Of a stretch of 56,750 nucleotides of DNA, positions 36,570-45,346 are shown piece by piece (within the stretch, counting starts at the first letter, position 1; each line of letters starts with the position of its first letter). The DNA comes from JBCCGI01 sp039029355 (GTDB lineage: Bacteria > Planctomycetota > UBA1135 > GCA-002686595). The notes beneath the pieces were generated by a model. It saw only the letters and a list, made by a program, of their open reading frames with translations. It had not been told where the DNA came from and made no database searches. The stretch lies in contig JBCCGI010000056.1 of the NCBI GenBank assembly GCA_039029355.1, positions 1 to 56,750 on the forward strand. The letters are read 5' to 3'. The position numbers and the translations under genes are program-made.

Positions 36570-37580
36570 TCAGGGAGCGCTGCGTCCGTGGACCTCGGAG
36601 GCGGCCTGCGCCCCGCGCTTGGGCGCGGGAGGCTCGGCGTTGCGCCGGGGAGGGGTGGCCGGCGTGCGGCCGTCCCGCAGCGTCCCGATCAGCTCGCGCA
36701 CCGCGCCGATGCCCGCCTCGTCGAGGCGCGCCTCAAGGTCGCGCACGATGCGGCCGGGGAGCGAGGGATCCGCGAAGCAGGCGGTGCCCAGCTGCACCGC
36801 ACTGCACCCGGCGACCAGGTATTCGAGCACGTCGTCGGCGGTCGCCACCCCGCCGCAACCGATGACCGGAATCGACACCGAGCGGGCGCAGTCCCAGGCG
36901 CAGCGCAGCGCCACGGGCTTGATCGCCGGCCCCGAGTAACCGCCCTGCACCGTCGCCACGCCGGGGCGACGCGTGCGCCAGTCGACCGCCAGCCCCAGCA
37001 GCGTGTTCACCGCCGTCACCCCGTCCGCGCCCGCGGCCTCGACCGCGCGCGCGATGTCGCCGATGTGCGAGACGTTGGGCGAGAGCTTCGCGAAGAGCGG
37101 CTTCGCGGTCGCCTTGCGCACGAGCGCGATGACGTGCTCGGCCGCTTGCGGCTCCGAAGAGAAGGGCAGCTTCCCCCCCGACACGTTCGGGCACGAGAGG
37201 TTCACCTCGAGTGCGTCCACCGCCTCGACCCCGTCGAGCCGCGCGGCCATCTCGGCGAACTCCTCGGGCGACTCGCCGCCGATGTTGGTGAAGATCACCG
37301 TGTCGGCTTCGGCGACTTCGGGCACGACGGTCGCGAGGTAGGACTCCAGCCCCTTGTTCTCGAGCCCGATCGAGTTGATCAGGCCGGCCTCGGTCTCGCA
37401 GATGCGCGGCGCCGGGTTGCCCGGCCGCGGGCGCGGCGTGACGGTCTTGCTGACCAGCCCCCCCACCTCGGATGGCGGGGTGAAGTGGCACATCTCCAGC
37501 CCGTGCCCGTAGGTGCCCGAGGCGGAGAGGATCGGGTTGCGCAGCCGCAGCGGCCCCAGATCGACCGTCAGATCGGTCAT
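36570..37580 (-). CDS. pyrD: dihydroorotate dehydrogenase (class 1, B-like)
   Basis: The 336-residue protein starts at the ATG at 37580 (MTDLTVDLGPLRLRNP). The FMN-barrel signatures are NPILSASGTYGHG, GGLVSKTVTPRPR, INSIGLENKG, VNLSCPNVSGG with the catalytic Cys of class 1 enzymes, LSPNVSHIGDIARAVEAAGADG, VIGCGGVATADDVLEYLVAG and AVQLGTACF. It oxidises dihydroorotate in pyrimidine synthesis; class 1B needs a PyrK partner, not seen here. A Pro/Arg-rich tail of about 30 residues extends past the usual end. It is in the dksA-lspA-pyrD run, 93 bp after lspA. Confidence 0.94.
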   Translation of the reverse strand: MTDLTVDLGPLRLRNPILSASGTYGHGLEMCHFTPPSEVGGLVSKTVTPRPRPGNPAPRICETEAGLINSIGLENKGLESYLATVVPEVAEADTVIFTNIGGESPEEFAEMAARLDGVEAVDALEVNLSCPNVSGGKLPFSSEPQAAEHVIALVRKATAKPLFAKLSPNVSHIGDIARAVEAAGADGVTAVNTLLGLAVDWRTRRPGVATVQGGYSGPAIKPVALRCAWDCARSVSIPVIGCGGVATADDVLEYLVAGCSAVQLGTACFADPSLPGRIVRDLEARLDEAGIGAVRELIGTLRDGRTPATPPRRNAEPPAPKRGAQAASEVHGRSAP

Positions 37581-37673
37581 GGCTTCAAGCGTAGCCCTGG
37601 GCACGGGCCCTCGCAACGCGTCCGGGAGCCCTCGCGCGCCGCGGGTGCGCTCCTCCGCCGCCAGCGGGACCGT

Positions 37674-38267
37674 CTAGCCCTCGGCCGGCGCCTCGGCCTC
37701 GCCGCCCGACTGCGCCTCCTCGCCCTCCTCCTCCTTGGCGAAGAGGCCCTGCACGAGGAAGCAGATCGCGCCGCAGGTGATGCACGAGTCGGCCACGTTG
37801 AAGGTCGGGAAGTGCCAGTCCCAGGCGCTGAAGTAGACGTCGAGGAAGTCGCGCACCAGCCCGAACGGGCGCCCCTCGGGCGGCGTGCGGAACAGGTTGT
37901 CGTACAGGTTGCCCGCCGCGCCGGAGAGCACGAGCACCACCCCCCACAGCACCAGCGTGTTCTCGCGCCGGGTGCGCCAGAGGGCGATCAGCAGCACCAG
38001 GACCGCCACGACGCGCCCCCCCACCAGGAGCCGCGGCCACTCCCCAAAGCGCCCGAAGGCGGCGCCCGGGTTCTCGGAGGCCATCAGCGTGAACCAGTTG
38101 CCGAGCACCGGGAGGCGGTCGTGGCCGTGCTGATCCCGGACCAACTCCGCGGCGTCGCCCTCTAGATATTGAAAGGCGGCGCTCTTGCTCCAGAGGTCGA
38201 GCGCCACGAGCGCCGCGACGATCGCGAACCTCACCCAGGGCAGCGAGCGTCGGGCTCCGGTGTCCAA
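37674..38267 (-). CDS. lspA: lipoprotein signal peptidase (signal peptidase II)
   Basis: The 197-residue inner-membrane protein has four transmembrane helices and both catalytic aspartate motifs: AAGNLYDNLF and FPTFNVADSCI. The conserved NPGAAFG loop is present after MASE. An acidic tail of about 20 residues (EEEGEEAQSGGEAEAPAEG) extends past the last helix. It cleaves diacylglyceryl-modified prolipoproteins; at least three lipobox proteins are encoded in this window. It lies 1 bp downstream of the dksA-like gene. Confidence 0.95.
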   Translation of the reverse strand: MDTGARRSLPWVRFAIVAALVALDLWSKSAAFQYLEGDAAELVRDQHGHDRLPVLGNWFTLMASENPGAAFGRFGEWPRLLVGGRVVAVLVLLIALWRTRRENTLVLWGVVLVLSGAAGNLYDNLFRTPPEGRPFGLVRDFLDVYFSAWDWHFPTFNVADSCITCGAICFLVQGLFAKEEEGEEAQSGGEAEAPAEG

Positions 38268-38268
38268 G

Positions 38269-38640
38269 CTAGCCCTCGAGCTCCGCCTGGCGTTGGCACT
38301 CGATGCAGTAGCGCGCGAACGGAAGCGCCTGCAGGCGCGCCTTCTTGATGCGCTCGCCGCACTTCCCGCAGATGCCGAAGGTGCCCTTCTCGATCCGCCC
38401 CAGGGCCTCCTCGATCTGCTCCAGGGTCTCGCCGTCGCGCTGGAGCAGCTCCAGGCTGAACTCCTGGGCGAAGCGGTCCGACCCCTGGTCCGCCGGGTTG
38501 TCGGTCGAGACCTTCTCGCCGTCGCCCGAGAAGGCGTCCTGCTCCAGCTGGTTGATGTCCCCCGAGACCTCGCGTCGGAGGTGCAGGAGCAGCTTGCGAT
38601 ACTCTTCGAGGTCGGCGGCGGTGAGCTTTCTGGCAGCCAT
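38269..38640 (-). CDS. DksA/TraR-family zinc-finger regulator
   Basis: The 123-residue protein begins at the ATG at 38640. The N-terminal helices with acidic residues (LTAADLEEYRKLLLHLRREVSGD, GSDRFAQEFSLELLQRDGETL) form the coiled coil, and the C-terminal zinc finger is CGKCGERIKKARLQALPFARYCIEC (four Cys in C-x2-C-x18-C-x2-C order). It is expected to bind the RNA polymerase secondary channel; the coiled-coil-tip DxxDxA motif is not exactly recognisable, so classic DksA function is not assured. A promoter at 38740-38768 gives a leader of about 90 nt. Confidence 0.88.
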   Translation of the reverse strand: MAARKLTAADLEEYRKLLLHLRREVSGDINQLEQDAFSGDGEKVSTDNPADQGSDRFAQEFSLELLQRDGETLEQIEEALGRIEKGTFGICGKCGERIKKARLQALPFARYCIECQRQAELEG

Positions 38641-38739
38641 GGGTGGTGGCCGGCACCCCGGGGGGGCGCCTTGGGGACACAAAATCGTGGGTTCCGGGGG
38701 CCTCAAGGGGGGCCCGGCGGCCCCCATTTGCGGGCGGGG

Positions 38740-38768
38740 AGTATAGGTGGCCCCAGGGGCCCCCTCAA
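38740..38768 (-). promoter_or_regulatory. sigma70-like promoter for the dksA-lspA operon
   Basis: On the minus strand TTGAGG (38768-38763) and TATACT (38745-38740) are 17 bp apart. TATACT matches TATAAT at five of six bases and TTGAGG matches TTGACA at four. It is the best promoter seen in this window. Confidence 0.65.
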
Positions 38769-38819
38769 TACCGCCTCCCCCTTGCCAGGGGTCCGGCCGG
38801 GGCCGATCCTCGGGGCACG

Positions 38820-39761
38820 ATGCCGGACCGCCCCGCCAGCGGCGAGGAGCGGCGCGCCGCGCTCCTCGCCCCCTTCCGCGCCGGGCTGGAGGACTTCCTC
38901 GAGTCGCTGCGGGTCGAGGCCGGCCTCTCGCGCAACACGCTGGAGGCCTACCGGCGCGACCTGAGCCGCTTTCTGGCCTGGGTGGCCGAGCGCGGCGCCG
39001 CGGACTGGACCGCGATCCAGTCGGACCACGTGGTCGGGCACCTCTCGGCGCTGCGGGCGCTCGGCCTGGCCGAGGCCAGCGTCGCGCGCTCGCTGTCGGC
39101 GGTGCGGATGGCCCTGCGGCACCAGGTCGCCGAGGGCGTGCTGGAGCGCGACCCCGCCGCCCTGATCGCGGCGCCCGTGCTGCGCAAGGCGCTGCCGACG
39201 GTGCTGTCCGCCGAGGAGGTCGAGGCGCTGCTCACGGCGCCGAAGGGCGACGGCTGGCAGGCCCAGCGCGACCGCGCGCTCCTGGAAGTGCTCTACGCAT
39301 CGGGCGCCCGCGTCAGCGAGGCCGCCGGGTTGCGCGTCGACGGGCTGGAGCCCGGCCTGCGCGTGCTGCAGGTCACCGGCAAGGGCAAGAAGACGCGCCT
39401 GATCCCCCTCGGCGCACGCGCGCGCGAGGCGCTCTCGACCTGGCTCGAAGACGGCCGCCGGCGCCTGCCGGGCGCCGAGCGCGCCGCCGGGGTGTTCCTG
39501 ACCAAGAGCGGCCGCCCGCTGGGCCGCACCGACGCCTGGCGGCGCGTCAAGGCCGCCGCGCGCGCCGCCGGCCTGGACCCGCGCATCTCGCCGCACACGC
39601 TGCGGCACTCCTTCGCGTCGCACCTGATCGAGGGCGGCGCCGACCTGCGCAGCGTGCAGGAGATGCTGGGGCACGCCTCGATCCGGACGACCGAGATCTA
39701 CACGCACCTCGACGTCGAGCACATCCGCAGCCTTCATCGGCTGTACCACCCGCGCGGGTAG
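38820..39761 (+). CDS. site-specific tyrosine recombinase (XerC/XerD family)
   Basis: The 313-residue protein starts at the ATG at 38820. The N-terminal core-binding SAM-like domain (GLEDFLESLRVEAGLSRNTLEAYRRDLSRFLAW) is followed by a catalytic domain with the tetrad Arg (YASGARVSEAAGL), His-x2-Arg (SPHTLRHSFASHL), His (LGHASIRTTEIYTH) and Tyr in that last segment. The uninterrupted length and domain order are those of chromosomal XerC/XerD rather than of phage integrases, and no attachment site or mobile DNA is near. It is divergent from the dksA-like gene. Confidence 0.93.
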   Translation: MPDRPASGEERRAALLAPFRAGLEDFLESLRVEAGLSRNTLEAYRRDLSRFLAWVAERGAADWTAIQSDHVVGHLSALRALGLAEASVARSLSAVRMALRHQVAEGVLERDPAALIAAPVLRKALPTVLSAEEVEALLTAPKGDGWQAQRDRALLEVLYASGARVSEAAGLRVDGLEPGLRVLQVTGKGKKTRLIPLGARAREALSTWLEDGRRRLPGAERAAGVFLTKSGRPLGRTDAWRRVKAAARAAGLDPRISPHTLRHSFASHLIEGGADLRSVQEMLGHASIRTTEIYTHLDVEHIRSLHRLYHPRG

Positions 39762-39807
39762 CGGCGGGTCCGGGCTCGCAGGCGACCGCTCTCCACCGCA
39801 CGCAGCC

Positions 39808-40752
39808 ATGAGCTCGAGCACGACGAAGACCGAGACCGAGAGCATGGTCCCGACCTGCCTGGGTTGCAGCGGGTGCCTGATCGGCATCGCGCTCGCGCTC
39901 GCCGCCGTGGTTGCCCTGGCGGGGTTGGCGGGGCTGGTTCCGATGAAGCTGCTGCATCGCTCCGTCGACGCGCCCAGCATCGGGTTCCACTCGCAGGCGT
40001 CCTACGCCCTCGCAGGCGTCTGGACGCTGCTCGCGGCGCTGCTCGGGCTGATCCTCAGACGGCCCAACCCCACGAGCCTGCGAGCCTGGCTCGAGAACCT
40101 GGCCCCCTGGATCTCGATCGCCCTGCTCTTTCTCATCCTGTTGCTCGACGACTACGGGGCCCCCAACCTCGGCTCGCTCGCTTTCCTGGCGCTGTGCCTC
40201 ACCGGGACCGCGCTGCTCGTCGTTCGCGGCGGGTACCACACTTCGAGCGGGTGGCTTTTCCAGACGCTCGCCCTCTGGATCGGCTTCGTCGCCGCAGCGC
40301 TGTTCGCCTTCGCCCTGCGGTATTGGCACCTCGGCGTGCTCGACGCGGACGGAGAGCCCGTGTTCCGGCTCGCGGACTCGCTGTACTTCTCGATCGTCAC
40401 CTGGACCTCGCTCGGCTTCGGCGACATCCAGCCGTCCGAGCACGTGCGGCTGGTCGTCTGCGGCGAGGCCCTGATGGGCTACACGCTGATGGGCGTGCTG
40501 CTCGTCTTCGTCACGCAGGTGCTGATGGAGTTCTCGCAGCGCTCCAGGATGGAGCAGATCCGGGCCTCCATCGCCCGGTATGAGACCGAGCAGGACGAGC
40601 TGTTCACGGGGCCCTATGGAGCGCCGTACTACGAGTCCAGAAAAGAGCGCGATGAGCGCGACGGGGAACGCATGGCCGTGATTCAAGGGCGGATCGCCGA
40701 GCTCGCCGCCGAGCTCGAGCGACTGCAGAAGGCCGCGGGCGACGAAGACTGA
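39808..40752 (+). CDS. two-pore-helix (Ion_trans_2) potassium channel-like protein
   Basis: The 314-residue protein begins with a hydrophobic segment (about 20-45) and has further helices up to about 190. The pore loop is SIVTWTSLGFGDIQPSE (about 195-211), in which TSLGFGD is a variant of the TVGYGD potassium filter, flanked by a final helix (MGYTLMGVLLVFVTQVLMEF). A charged, partly coiled-coil cytoplasmic tail follows (about 245-314: RMEQIRASIARYETEQDE, RIAELAAELERLQKA). Ile-free S-L in the filter and the tail suggest modified selectivity or gating. It follows the recombinase gene by 46 bp. Confidence 0.82.
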   Translation: MSSSTTKTETESMVPTCLGCSGCLIGIALALAAVVALAGLAGLVPMKLLHRSVDAPSIGFHSQASYALAGVWTLLAALLGLILRRPNPTSLRAWLENLAPWISIALLFLILLLDDYGAPNLGSLAFLALCLTGTALLVVRGGYHTSSGWLFQTLALWIGFVAAALFAFALRYWHLGVLDADGEPVFRLADSLYFSIVTWTSLGFGDIQPSEHVRLVVCGEALMGYTLMGVLLVFVTQVLMEFSQRSRMEQIRASIARYETEQDELFTGPYGAPYYESRKERDERDGERMAVIQGRIAELAAELERLQKAAGDED

Positions 40753-40781
40753 ATCGCCGCCGCGAGCCCCGAGGGCGCGAG

Positions 40782-40824
40782 CCCGGGCGGGGCGGAGGAG
40801 CGTCGCACCGCTCCCCCACCCGGG
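40782..40824. terminator. bidirectional hairpin between convergent channel and beta-helix genes
   Basis: An outer CCCGGG pair (40782-40787 with 40819-40824) encloses an inner GGAGCG/CGCTCC stem (40797-40802 with 40809-40814). No T-tract follows on either strand, so it would need Rho or act by pausing. Confidence 0.4.
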
Positions 40825-40830
40825 GTCGGG

Positions 40831-43341
40831 CTAGTCCTCCAGCGCCCCCATGTCGATCGCCGCACCGAGCAGCCGTTCGCCGCCCTCCGCGTCGACCTCA
40901 AAGATCCGCGCCGAGCGCCCGGGCCGGGCGGCGTCGCGGCAGGGCGAGCCGGGGGCGAGGGCGTAGTCGCCGGCGAGCGGCGCCGCGAAGAGCGGGTCGA
41001 GGCTGAGGTTGTTCTCCCACTCGATGTCGCCCGGCCCCAGGAGCCCGAAGACCCCCTCCTGGACGTCGCAGTAGGAGAAGCTGGCTTCTTCCGCGACGTA
41101 GGCCTGGGCCAGCGCTCCGCCGAAGCCGGTGTTGCCCCAGAGGATCGAGTCCTCAACCGTCAGGTCGACCAGCGAGGAGGCGCTCACCCCCGCTCCCTCG
41201 GGGATCGTGGACGTGTTGTCGACGATGGTGCACCCGCGGATCAGGACCTTGGCGAGCCCGAAGCGGCAGTTGACGCCGCCCCCGCGGCCGGCGCTGTTGC
41301 CCGCGATGAGGCAGTTCTCGACCACGGCATCCTCGTCGAGGTCGAGCGCGCCGCCGTTCTCCGCGCCGCTGTTGCCCTCGAAGGTGCAGGCGCTCACCAA
41401 CAGGTGCCCCCGCGGGCCGAACCGCTGCGCGACGGCGGCCCCGGAGTTCCCCGGGTTGACGTTGCCGCGGAACACCGAGCGGTGGATCTCGCCGCTCAGG
41501 AGCGAGAGCGCCCCGCCCCCGCCATCGCAGCGGTTGCCCTCGAAGACGCAGTCGACGACCACGACCGGATCTTCGTCGACGTAGACCGCGCCGCCGTCGC
41601 CGACGTCGGACAACACCTCGTTGTCGAAGAAGCGGCAGTCGACGAGGGTGGCGGTCGAGTCCTGCAGGTAGATGGCGCCGCCGCGCGGAGGGCCGGAGCC
41701 GACCAGGCCGTTGCGAATCGTCAGCCCCTCGATGCGCGCGCGCTCGGTCTCGCCGCTCTGCAGGTGGAAGCCGCGGCCCAGCTGCCCGCAGTCGATCTCG
41801 CAGGCCTCCGGGCCGCTCTCGCTGCGTACGGTGAGGTCCACGCCCGCGAAGTCGATCTCGCGGTTCCCCGCGCCGGTGTACGTCCCGTCGCGGACCAGCA
41901 CGACCGTGTAGGGGTCCGCCGTAGCCGCCGACACCGCCTCCTGGATCGCGTCAAAGGGGTGCGCGGCGCTGCCGTCTTCGAGCGGATCGCTCAACGACGG
42001 ATCCCCGGGGCCGGGGTCGCCGGGCGCGTCGTCGTCGACGTAGAGGGTGACGACCGCGTCGCAGACGTTGGGCACGCCGTCCAGATCGTCGTCCGCGAGG
42101 ACCTCGGTCTGGATCTCCCACACGTCGGCGACGCCGCTCGCGTCGCAGTCCGCGCCCGCCGCGAGCGGGTCGCCCGGGTCGAGCAGCGTGATCACCGCGG
42201 GCGTCCCCAGGATGCCCTTGTCCGGGTTCACGACAAAGTACGACTGGGCGTAGATCGGAAGCCCCGCGAGGCCCGGCGCGAGGTCGGGCACCGGCAGCTC
42301 GACCGTCAGCAGCTCGCCGGTCAGGATCCCCATCGGCGGCACGATCCCGACGTACTGAGGAGCGAGCGTGCCGAAGAGGCTCGCGAGGAACGCGGGAGCC
42401 GCGCCCAGCGAGTAGGTCAGGAACACCGAGTCGCCGGACTTGCCCTCGAACACGAGCCGGAGCCCGTCGAGCTCGAGCGTCGCGGGGCTCGCCCACAGGC
42501 GCCTGGCGGCCACGGACAGCGAGCTCAGGTCGCCGGCGAGCACCTCGATCGGCGGCGCCGCGGGGAGCGTGCAATCGAGGTCGAAGCCGGCCAGCCCGCC
42601 GTTGATCCCGGTCTCAAGCCGGTAGACCTGCGGCGAAGCGCCGTCGAGCCGAAGCCCCGGGCCGCCGTCGCCGGGGTTGCAGCCCGAGGAGAGCGCATCG
42701 GATCCACCGCGGCCGCCGACGAGCTTGCAGCCCGAGAACAGCGCCGTCCCGCCCTCGATCAGTGCGCCCGCAGAACCGTCGACGGCGAACGCCGAGCCCG
42801 CCGACGGGGTGCCGTCGGCGCCGACGAAACGGCTGTCGTAGCAGCTCGTGAACGAGTCGGTGGCACGCAGACCTCCCTGCACCTCGCAGCGCGCCAGCAC
42901 CACGGCGTTGCTGGCCTGCACGTCCAGCGTGTCCGGACCGGTGTACCGGTCTCCGACGCGAAGGTCCTCGAACCAGACCGCGCCGAGGTTCGCCTGCGCG
43001 GTCAGCGCCGCCTGTCCGTTGAAGCCGATGTAGAGGCCGCGCACCGTCGCGGTCTGTCCCGCGAGGAGGTTGCGCACCTCCACCGAGGGAGTGTCGACGA
43101 TCCGCACGAGCGACGGGTCCTCGCCGAAGACGGTCAGCGACTTGCCGTCGATGGCAAAGCCGCCGTAGTGGCCCGGCCGAACAAAGACGACGTCTCCTTC
43201 CGATGCGGCGTCGATCGCCGGCTGGATCGCGGAGAAGTGTCCGGAGGTCGGTCCCTCGTCGACGATCCACAGGTGGCCTTGGGCCGCGACGCTGACGGGT
43301 GCGAGCGAGACAGCGAGCGTGAGAAGGTGTCCGTAGCGCAT
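40831..43341 (-). CDS. secreted right-handed parallel beta-helix protein
   Basis: The 836-residue protein has a signal peptide (MRYGHLLTLAVSLAPVSVAAQ). Two beta-helical tracts are seen: the first at about 25-230 with short rungs (VFVRPGHYGGFAIDGKSLTVFGED, ALTAQANLGAVWFEDLRV), then a sandwich region, then a long Cys-containing helix at about 435-780 with many rungs ending in GG or NxG (GGAIYLQDSTATLVDCRFFDN, GGAVYVDEDPVVVVDCVFEGN, GGALDLDEDAVVENCLIAGN). An Asp-rich bridge near 405-440 (DLDGVPNVCDA) is a thrombospondin type-3/dockerin-like calcium motif. Such proteins are surface adhesins or polysaccharide-active; no catalytic residues are evident. AGAG precedes the ATG. Confidence 0.87.
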   Translation of the reverse strand: MRYGHLLTLAVSLAPVSVAAQGHLWIVDEGPTSGHFSAIQPAIDAASEGDVVFVRPGHYGGFAIDGKSLTVFGEDPSLVRIVDTPSVEVRNLLAGQTATVRGLYIGFNGQAALTAQANLGAVWFEDLRVGDRYTGPDTLDVQASNAVVLARCEVQGGLRATDSFTSCYDSRFVGADGTPSAGSAFAVDGSAGALIEGGTALFSGCKLVGGRGGSDALSSGCNPGDGGPGLRLDGASPQVYRLETGINGGLAGFDLDCTLPAAPPIEVLAGDLSSLSVAARRLWASPATLELDGLRLVFEGKSGDSVFLTYSLGAAPAFLASLFGTLAPQYVGIVPPMGILTGELLTVELPVPDLAPGLAGLPIYAQSYFVVNPDKGILGTPAVITLLDPGDPLAAGADCDASGVADVWEIQTEVLADDDLDGVPNVCDAVVTLYVDDDAPGDPGPGDPSLSDPLEDGSAAHPFDAIQEAVSAATADPYTVVLVRDGTYTGAGNREIDFAGVDLTVRSESGPEACEIDCGQLGRGFHLQSGETERARIEGLTIRNGLVGSGPPRGGAIYLQDSTATLVDCRFFDNEVLSDVGDGGAVYVDEDPVVVVDCVFEGNRCDGGGGALSLLSGEIHRSVFRGNVNPGNSGAAVAQRFGPRGHLLVSACTFEGNSGAENGGALDLDEDAVVENCLIAGNSAGRGGGVNCRFGLAKVLIRGCTIVDNTSTIPEGAGVSASSLVDLTVEDSILWGNTGFGGALAQAYVAEEASFSYCDVQEGVFGLLGPGDIEWENNLSLDPLFAAPLAGDYALAPGSPCRDAARPGRSARIFEVDAEGGERLLGAAIDMGALED

Positions 43342-43471
43342 GAGGTCTCTCCAAGAGAAGCGGGCGGGGGAGGCGCGTGGAACTCACCTCAGCCTCGCAC
43401 GTGTCGCGGCGATCCGCAACGGCGCCGCCGGCGCGGTCCCAGGGGTGGGAGAACCGCCCGCGGGCCCTCGC

Positions 43472-45346
43472 TCAGCCCCGCTGCCCCTCCGCCAGGTGCT
43501 GCAGGATCTCGCGCGCCAGCTCGAGCGAGATCCCCGGCACCGAAGCCAGCTCCTCGACGCTCGCCTGGGCCACGCCCACCACGCTCCCGAAGCGCCGCAG
43601 CAGCGCCTTGCGCTTCGCCGGCCCCACGCCCGGGATCGAGTCCATGCGCGAGGTGATCTTGCCGCGCTCCTTGCGGTGGTAGGTGATCGCGAAGCGGTGC
43701 GCCTCGTCGCGGATGCGCTCGAGCAGGAAGCGCGTCGCGCTGTGCCGCGGCAGGTCGATCGGCGCGGCGTCGGGCGCGAGGTAGACGCGCTCCTCGGACG
43801 CCGCCTTGGCGCGGCCGCGCACGCGGCGCTCCGAGCGCGCCTTGGCGAGCGAGACGATGCGAACGTCCCAGGCGCCGACCTCCTCGCGCGCTTCGAGCGC
43901 CGAGGCGAGCTGCTGCGCGCCGCCGTCGATCACGACCAGGTCGGGCAGGTCGTCCTCCTGCAGCCCGCGCCGCAGCGCGCGGCCGACGACCTCGCGCATC
44001 GAGGCGAAGTCGTCCTGCCCACGCGTGCCGCGCACGCGGAAACGGCGGTAGCCCGCGCGGTCGGCCATGCCGCCGCGGAAGCGCACGCGGCTGGCGACGA
44101 TGTTCGTCCCCTGGAAGTTCGAGACGTCGAAGCAGTCGACGACCAGCGGCGCGCCCGCGCCGCCGCGCGGGGTGTCGCCGAGGTCGACCAGCTGGATCAG
44201 CCCGCGCTCGGCCTCGTCGTCGCGGGTGCGCTGGGCCTCGCGCTGGGAGAGCTCGGCGCGCGCGTTGTCGCCGGCGACGCCCAGCATGCGCATGCGCTCG
44301 CCGCCACCGGGGACCACGAGCTTGACGCCGTCGCCGAGGACCTCCTCCAACAGGTCCTTCGCCGCGGGCTCGGCCGGCAGCACGACCTCGCGCGGCACCT
44401 CGCGCCGCCCGCCGCCGTAGAGCGCCGTCAGCACGTTGTGCAGCAGCTCCTCGTCCGGCAGCTCGGACCGGAAGGCGTGCGAGCGGCTCTCCGCCAGCCG
44501 CCCCTCGCGGAACGCCAGCCGGTGCACCAGCGCGCGGTCGCCGGCGCGGGCGAGGCCGAGGACGTCGCGGTCGACGCGCTCGTCGGGGCGTACACCCTGG
44601 CGCTCGACGGTCCGGCGCAGCGCCGCCAGGCGGTCGCGCCAGTGCGCGGCGAGCTCGAACTCCTCCTTCTCGGAGGCCAGCCGCATGCGCTCGTCGAGGT
44701 CGCGCTCCAGCTCGGCGATGTCGCCGGAGAGCACCTTGCCCGCCCGCTCGACGAGGCGCGCGTAGCCCTCCTCGTCGATCAGGTCGACGCACGGCGCCGA
44801 GCACAGCCCGATCTGGTGCTTGAGGCACGGCCGCGAGCGGTGGTTCATCACCGCGTCGGTGCAGTCGCGCAGCGGCACGACGCGGTGCAGGTCGGACAGC
44901 GTCTGGCGCACCGCCTTGGTCGACGCGTACGGGCCGTAGAAGCGCGAGCGCCCCTTGGCCTTGCCCTCCTTCGGGTGGTGCGCACGGACAAACTTCAGGC
45001 GCGGGAAGCGCTCGTCGAGGTCGACCCGGATCATCAGGAACGACTTGTCGTCCTTCAGCCGGATGTTGTGCGGCGGCTTGTGCTGCTTGATCAGCGCGTC
45101 CTCGAGCAGGAGCGCCTCGCCCTCGGTGCGCGTGATGATCGTCTCGACCGTGCGCGCGTCGCGGTCGAGGAAGGCGGCCACCGGGCGGCCGTCCCCGGCG
45201 CCGCGGTACGAGGAAAGCCGGCTGCGCAGGCTGCGCGCCTTGCCGATGTACAGCACCTCGCCGGCCGCACCTTTGAAGAGGTAGACGCCGGGCTGCTCCC
45301 CCACCTTGGGCATGGGGGCGGCGGTCGACCAGCGGTACTCGCTCAC
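43472..45346 (-). CDS. uvrC: excinuclease ABC subunit C
   Basis: About 624 residues from the GTG at 45346, which overlaps the uvrB stop (GTGA). The GIY-YIG domain is PGVYLFKGAAGEVLYIGKARSL (about 20-41). The Cys region near CLKHQIGLCSAPC and the UVR domain LERDLDERMRLASEKEEFELAAHWRD follow. The RNase H-like endonuclease core includes VDCFDVSNFQGTNIVAS and LVVIDGGAQQL, and the helix-hairpin-helix pair is IPGVGPAKRKALLRRFGS. It makes the dual incisions in nucleotide excision repair. Translational coupling to uvrB is likely; in many bacteria uvrB and uvrC are apart. Confidence 0.96.
   Translation of the reverse strand: MSEYRWSTAAPMPKVGEQPGVYLFKGAAGEVLYIGKARSLRSRLSSYRGAGDGRPVAAFLDRDARTVETIITRTEGEALLLEDALIKQHKPPHNIRLKDDKSFLMIRVDLDERFPRLKFVRAHHPKEGKAKGRSRFYGPYASTKAVRQTLSDLHRVVPLRDCTDAVMNHRSRPCLKHQIGLCSAPCVDLIDEEGYARLVERAGKVLSGDIAELERDLDERMRLASEKEEFELAAHWRDRLAALRRTVERQGVRPDERVDRDVLGLARAGDRALVHRLAFREGRLAESRSHAFRSELPDEELLHNVLTALYGGGRREVPREVVLPAEPAAKDLLEEVLGDGVKLVVPGGGERMRMLGVAGDNARAELSQREAQRTRDDEAERGLIQLVDLGDTPRGGAGAPLVVDCFDVSNFQGTNIVASRVRFRGGMADRAGYRRFRVRGTRGQDDFASMREVVGRALRRGLQEDDLPDLVVIDGGAQQLASALEAREEVGAWDVRIVSLAKARSERRVRGRAKAASEERVYLAPDAAPIDLPRHSATRFLLERIRDEAHRFAITYHRKERGKITSRMDSIPGVGPAKRKALLRRFGSVVGVAQASVEELASVPGISLELAREILQHLAEGQRG

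Noticed and set aside
38820..39761. Integrase of a genomic island
   Set aside because: Length and signature are those of chromosomal XerC/XerD, and no attachment repeats, tRNA or foreign-composition DNA are adjacent.
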